A stretch of DNA of 64,000 bases from Pacificispira sp965223125 (GTDB taxonomy: Bacteria > Pseudomonadota > Alphaproteobacteria > UBA8366 > Aestuariispiraceae): assembly GCA_965223125.1 (NCBI GenBank), contig OZ244984.1, forward strand, positions 2,294,001-2,358,000. The letters run 5' to 3'. The notes below the pieces were generated by a model that was not told the origin of the DNA, made no database searches, and saw nothing but the letters and a program-made list of their open reading frames with translations. Below are positions 60,174 to 64,000 of this stretch, piece by piece. Made by a program: the position numbers and the translations under genes. Numbering within the stretch: position 1 is the first letter of the stretch; each line of letters starts with the position of its first letter.

Positions 60174-62067
60174 CGAGTTTCAGACGCTCGGCAACGCGGG
60201 TCAGGACGGCGGGCCAGTCTTCGTCCGGCATACGCCAGAAGATTTCCGTGCGGGGATAGAAGGGATGGCTCTCCGCCCCCAGCGTCACCCAGTCCGGTTT
60301 CAGCAGCAGCGACCAGCAGGGTACGCCTAGCGCGCCCGCCATATCGCCGACCGACGTCCCCATATTGATGACCAGATCGCAGCAATGGGTCAGCGCCGCC
60401 GCCGCGTCCAGATCGTCCTTCAGGTCCAGATCGCTGAAATGGGCAATCGGCTGCCCCGCCAGCTCCGACGCGACATCGCCATATTGCAGGTTGACGAACT
60501 GGACATCCGGCACGGCCAGGACATCACCCCATTGCTCGATTTCGGTCAGCGCTGCACGGCTGCGCAACCGTCGCAGCCCGCTGCTCCAGGCAATGCCGAC
60601 CGTCATCCCCGGGCCCTGACCGCGCAGGCGTTCCGGCATGGTTTCAACTCGGGCCGCATCGGGTTTCAGATAGCCCGCCTGATCCGGGAAATCCGCAAGC
60701 CGGTTGCGGAACAGGCGCGGCAGAGAGGCGACGGGGATGGATTCATCGGCCTTGGTCTCGGCCATATTCGACCGGGGCACTGTTGACAAAGATGGGAAGG
60801 AGCGGCGCACCAGACCCTCCAGCCGCGCATCGCAGCCGATGGTAACCTGTGCGCCTTCCCCCACTGCCGCCAGCACATCGGTCAGGCAGGAGAGATTACG
60901 GATTTCATCGCCCAGCCCCTGTTCGGGAACGATCAGTAGATGTCTGCCGGACAGCGCCTTCCCCTGCCACCGGGGCAGTTTCGGGGCCGGGGCCAAGACA
61001 CGCTCCCCGCAGTCAAGGCCGCTTTCATACAATGCCCAGCCCCGGCGCAGATCGCCGGTATTCAGATGGCACAGCGCGCGCTGGAAGGCATGGCGGGCAT
61101 CGCCGGGGGCAAGTTTCATCGCCTTGTCATAGGCGACCGCCGCATCTTCCAGCCGGTCGGCGGCCATCAGCATATTGCCGAAATTGCCCCAGATATCGGC
61201 GAAATCAGGCAGGGCACGCAAGGCATCGTGATACAGCGCCTCCGCCTCCTCGAAATGCCGCCCGGCGCTCAGGATCATCGCCAGATTGGCCATCGCGCCC
61301 GGACTTTCCGGCGCGGCAGTCAGTGCCTGTCGGGCCACTTCCTCGGCCTCGGTCAACTGCTCCAGCCGCATCAGGGCGGATGCCAGATTGGTCAGTGAAT
61401 CCGGATCATCCGGTGCCTGATCCAGGACCGAGCGGAAACAGGCCGCTGCCTCCTCCACCCGATCCGCCGCAGACAGCGCAACGCCATAGTTCAGCATCAG
61501 TTCGGGATCGCCCGGCGCATAGTTGAGGCCGGTCTGGAATGCGGCCAGCGCCGCATTGATCGTCCCCATGCGATAGAGAGTGACGCCCAGATTCTGGTAG
61601 GCCTCGACATAATCGGGTTTCAGAACAACGGCGCGGCCAAAGGCTTCCGCAGCCTTTTGCAGGCTGTCCGTCTCGCGCAGCAGCGCCCCCAGATTATTCC
61701 AGATTTCCGGCGATTTCGGGGCCAGGGCCAGGGCCTTTCGATAGGCCTGTTCCGCTGCTTCGGGATTGCCCGCCCCCTCCAGCGCCAGGCCGAGCAGGGT
61801 CAGGACTTCTGGATTCTTCGGATCGGCCTTGCGCGCCTCTGCCAGCAGTTCTGCTGCCGCCGCCGGATTGCCGATCTGATAGGCAAGCGCGCCGCGCAGT
61901 CGCAGGGCATCGGGATCCTCTGGCCGGTCTTCCAGAATCTGGCGATAGAGCGCATCAGCCTCCATCAACTGACCTGCCTGATGCAGGGCCATGGCCCGGT
62001 CGAGGCGGTGATCGCCCGGGCCGCCGGAGCCGTTCTTCTTGCTGGCACGTCGCTGCTGTCGGTTCAT
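60151..62067 (-). CDS. TPR repeat protein with glycosyltransferase-like C-terminus
   Basis: The 638-residue protein has about nine tetratricopeptide repeats (residues about 22-340, e.g. PEVLTLLGLALEGAGNPEAAEQAYRKALALAP), then a GT-B-like C-terminal part with HLLIVPEQGLGDEIRNLSCL, VGIAWSSGLRRLRSRAALTEIEQW and DLVINMGTSVGDMAGALGVPCW. The latter resembles heptosyltransferase/OGT-like domains. Similar proteins in alphaproteobacteria are often encoded near surface glycan or flagellar genes, but none are here. The ATG at 62067 fits the SecC/NRQQRR-type basic start. Confidence 0.82.
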   Translation of the reverse strand: MNRQQRRASKKNGSGGPGDHRLDRAMALHQAGQLMEADALYRQILEDRPEDPDALRLRGALAYQIGNPAAAAELLAEARKADPKNPEVLTLLGLALEGAGNPEAAEQAYRKALALAPKSPEIWNNLGALLRETDSLQKAAEAFGRAVVLKPDYVEAYQNLGVTLYRMGTINAALAAFQTGLNYAPGDPELMLNYGVALSAADRVEEAAACFRSVLDQAPDDPDSLTNLASALMRLEQLTEAEEVARQALTAAPESPGAMANLAMILSAGRHFEEAEALYHDALRALPDFADIWGNFGNMLMAADRLEDAAVAYDKAMKLAPGDARHAFQRALCHLNTGDLRRGWALYESGLDCGERVLAPAPKLPRWQGKALSGRHLLIVPEQGLGDEIRNLSCLTDVLAAVGEGAQVTIGCDARLEGLVRRSFPSLSTVPRSNMAETKADESIPVASLPRLFRNRLADFPDQAGYLKPDAARVETMPERLRGQGPGMTVGIAWSSGLRRLRSRAALTEIEQWGDVLAVPDVQFVNLQYGDVASELAGQPIAHFSDLDLKDDLDAAAALTHCCDLVINMGTSVGDMAGALGVPCWSLLLKPDWVTLGAESHPFYPRTEIFWRMPDEDWPAVLTRVAERLKLVSRRWKG

Positions 62068-62128
62068 GGCTCGGGGTATAGTCGGCTTTGAGGGGATGGT
62101 CAAAGACAGGTCGGGTCGCCGGATTGTC

Positions 62129-62497
62129 TCAGGCGGCTGTGGCGCGCTGATCCAGCAGGGTATCGCCACTGTCTCCTGCGGCTTTCAGGATCATCTCCGC
62201 AAATTCGCTCAGGAAGACCGATCCCTTGACGGTGCGCTGGATCAGGACCGAGCGGCGGTCGTCGGGATCGGGCTTGCGGCGCACGAGTCCCAGTTCGGCC
62301 AACCGGTCCAATCCGCGCGTCACTGCCGGTTTGGCGATGTTCAGGGCCAGCGCCAGCCCGCGCACGGTATGGGGGGAGGGGCTCAGATAAACGGTTGTCA
62401 GGATCGCCATCTGACGCGCCGTCAGATCCGGCGAATCCCGCCGGACACTCTCCACGATGGCACCACGCCAGATGTCCAGGGCTTGCGTCGCGTTCAC
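62129..62497 (-). CDS. Small MarR-like winged-helix regulator
   Basis: The 122-residue protein is little more than a MarR winged helix: DLTARQMAILTTVYLSPSPHTVRGLALALNIAKPAVTRGLDRLAELGLVRRKPDPDDRRSVLIQRTVKGSVFL. It starts with GTG at 62497, with GAGGA six bases upstream. The flanking dimer helices of classical MarR proteins are short. It lies between the leucyl aminopeptidase and the TPR gene, all on the minus strand. Direct and inverted AATCGTA-type half sites precede it. Confidence 0.78.
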   Translation of the reverse strand: MNATQALDIWRGAIVESVRRDSPDLTARQMAILTTVYLSPSPHTVRGLALALNIAKPAVTRGLDRLAELGLVRRKPDPDDRRSVLIQRTVKGSVFLSEFAEMILKAAGDSGDTLLDQRATAA

Positions 62498-62511
62498 GGA
62501 ATCCTCGTTTC

Positions 62512-62596
62512 GAATCGTATCCGGCCCCCATAATCAGGTGGCCCGGATACTGCAACAGTGTGAGTTCCTATCAGATACGGCGATTCGGTACGATTC
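62512..62596. promoter_or_regulatory. Repeated AATCG half-sites upstream of the small MarR gene
   Basis: GAATCGTATC (62512..62521) has an inverted relative GTACGATTC (62588..62596), with further GATTC and CGATT copies around 62581..62606. The arrangement could be an operator set for the adjacent MarR-like protein, but the spacing is wide and the match imperfect. Confidence 0.25.
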
Positions 62597-62645
62597 TGAA
62601 ACGATTATTTTGTGATACTTTGAATTTCCCGGCTTTTCGGCACTT

Positions 62646-64000
62646 TCAGCCGAATCGCTGCCGAATCATGTCCAGAACGCCGCGCACTGCCTGCGCCTCA
62701 CCGCCTTCAGGTCGACCAGGCTTGCTCGAAACGTTCCAACTCATCAGGTCGAAATGCGCCCAGTTAGTGCCGGGGGTTACAAATTTTTCCAGAAACAGGG
62801 CGGCTGTAATCGCACCTGCATAGCCGCCGGAGGATACGTTGTTGGTATCGGCGATTTTGCTGTCCAGCATCGCGGCATAGGGTTTGTGCAGGGGCAGCCG
62901 CCAGACCAGGTCTCCGGCACGGTCAGCGCCGGCCAGAATATCCGCTGCCAGACTGTCGCTGTTGCAGAACAGGGCGGGCAGGTCGGTACCCAGCGCCACC
63001 CGCGCCGCGCCGGTCAGGGTCGCGAAATCCAGCAGCAGGTCCGGTTCCTCCTCGCAGGCCATGGTCAAGGCATCTCCCAACACCAGTCGACCCTCCGCAT
63101 CGGTATTTCCGATTTCAACCGTGATGCCCTTGCGGGTGGAAAGGATATCGAGCGGGCGGAAGCTGTCGCCGGACACGCTGTTCTCCACCGCCGGGATCAG
63201 CACCCGCAGGCGCACGGGCAGATCCAATGCCATGATCATATGCGCCAGGCCCAGGACCTGTGCGGCCCCACCCATATCTTTTTTCATCAGCAGCATGCCG
63301 CTGGACGGTTTCAGGTCCAGTCCGCCACTGTCAAAGCATACGCCCTTGCCGACCAGGGTCAGTTTCGGATGCGCGGGTTTACCCCAGCGCAGGTCGATCA
63401 GTCGGGGCGCACGGGATGCAGCGCGCCCGACAGCATGGATCATCGGCAGGTTCTCGCGCAGCAGGTCATCGCCCACCATGGTCTCGCAACTGCCGCCGAA
63501 GTCACGCGCCAGACCGTGCGCTACATAGGCGAGTTCGCCAGGCCCCATATCGCAGGCAGGCGTATTGACCAGATCGCGGATCAGACTGATCCCCGTTGCC
63601 AGGGCCGTGACCGTTTTCCTGTCCGCAGCTTTCGGCCAAACCAGTTCGCGCGCCGGTTCTTCGCGCGTGCGATACCGGTCGAAGACATAGCTTCCCATCG
63701 CCCAGCCAAGGCATGCTGTATCGGCCAGAGCCTTGTCCTGGGGTTCCGGATCCAGGCGGTAGCGCCCTTTCGGCAGGCGCGCGGCGGCCCCGCCCCAAGA
63801 CCAGAGATCCCGTGCATCCTCGACCACCAGCACGGCACAGGATGGTGTTCCGTCCGCATCGGGCAGCAGGGATACCGACCCGGCCTTGCCCTTGAAGCCG
63901 GTGCCCGACAGCCATGCCTTCACCGCGTCCGGCTGATCTTTCAGCCATACGGCATAGTCGGCCTGTGAAACAGATGTCAGACGCTTTGTGCCGTCATTGG
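62646..64000 (-). CDS. Leucyl aminopeptidase family (M17) protein, 5' end outside the window
   Basis: The open frame of at least 451 codons continues past the right edge; no start is visible. The catalytic domain carries the M17 metal ligands: LVGKGVCFDSGGLDLKPSSGMLLMKKDMGGAAQVLG with its Lys and Asp ligands, and IGNTDAEGRLVLGDALTMACEE with the signature NTDAEGRL. The N-terminal domain is short and unlike E. coli PepA, as in the alphaproteobacterial type. It would release N-terminal residues from peptides using two metal ions. The MarR-like gene follows 148 bp downstream. Confidence 0.92.
   Translation of the reverse strand, partial: NDGTKRLTSVSQADYAVWLKDQPDAVKAWLSGTGFKGKAGSVSLLPDADGTPSCAVLVVEDARDLWSWGGAAARLPKGRYRLDPEPQDKALADTACLGWAMGSYVFDRYRTREEPARELVWPKAADRKTVTALATGISLIRDLVNTPACDMGPGELAYVAHGLARDFGGSCETMVGDDLLRENLPMIHAVGRAASRAPRLIDLRWGKPAHPKLTLVGKGVCFDSGGLDLKPSSGMLLMKKDMGGAAQVLGLAHMIMALDLPVRLRVLIPAVENSVSGDSFRPLDILSTRKGITVEIGNTDAEGRLVLGDALTMACEEEPDLLLDFATLTGAARVALGTDLPALFCNSDSLAADILAGADRAGDLVWRLPLHKPYAAMLDSKIADTNNVSSGGYAGAITAALFLEKFVTPGTNWAHFDLMSWNVSSKPGRPEGGEAQAVRGVLDMIRQRFG

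Noticed and set aside
62505..62525. TTTCGAATCGTATCC as a possible tRNA T-arm
   Set aside because: No acceptor stem, anticodon arm or CCA-like end fits around it.

Overview
The window is a GC-rich, gene-dense stretch of an alphaproteobacterial chromosome. This is inferred from the hmu/exb/tonB haem operon layout, DUF6537-type indolepyruvate oxidoreductase, TRAP transporters, the HNH endonuclease type, a lipid-A-disaccharide-synthase N-terminal-domain protein and the many 4-bp ATGA gene overlaps. A Rhodospirillales-like organism is the best guess, but no species can be named. I see no phage, insertion sequence, CRISPR array, rRNA or tRNA.

Positions 1-7560 hold metal uptake and storage: a complete haem-uptake operon on the minus strand (hmuR-hemP-tonB-hmuS-exbB-exbD-hmuT-hmuU, the last gene cut by the window edge), bacterioferritin, and a bacterioferritin-associated ferredoxin with a Fur-like box in its promoter. 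Positions 7569-9308 hold an enol-lactonase divergent from a thioesterase and a RidA-fold protein. Positions 9319-12636 hold the zinc system znuA / znuCB-zur around a Zur-like box.

Positions 12627-29328 are the most interesting part. On the minus strand, five genes are joined by four ATGA overlaps: an FAD subunit, a fused Fe-S/molybdopterin hydroxylase, a 6-hydroxynicotinate-reductase-like enzyme, a UPF0280 protein (ApbE-related fold) and a DUF1185 protein. I read this as a compact hydroxylate, reduce and perhaps ring-open route for an N-heterocycle such as nicotinate, possibly with a dedicated flavin-attachment factor. A PAS-degenerate GGDEF-EAL protein and a DUF1989 protein follow. Then comes a plus-strand operon of a TRAP transporter, a two-subunit arylpyruvate:ferredoxin oxidoreductase and a MarR regulator, whose promoter carries a perfect 16-bp palindrome between its -35 and -10 elements.

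Positions 29341-47204 hold housekeeping and envelope genes: msrB, chaC and a MarR gene with an operator over its start codon; ilvE with a strong terminator; a lipid-sugar module (GT2, LAB_N protein, PAP2 phosphatase, GT39) beside an OmpR/EnvZ-type pair; an FAD amine oxidase; HNH endonuclease; a carboxylesterase; AlkA; GluQRS; LysR divergent from a glutathionyl-hydroquinone reductase and pirin; and a Na/Pi cotransporter.

Positions 47239-64000 hold uvrC and uvrB separated by an AT-rich gap with DnaA-box-like sequences and a pteridine-reductase-like gene, then a lytic transglycosylase, moaB, and a small operon of an SDR lacking its catalytic tyrosine, a Rieske fusion protein and an MFS exporter. 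That operon is divergent from a cysteine-rich (probably Fe-S) regulator. A TPR protein, a MarR protein and a leucyl aminopeptidase cut by the window edge close the window.
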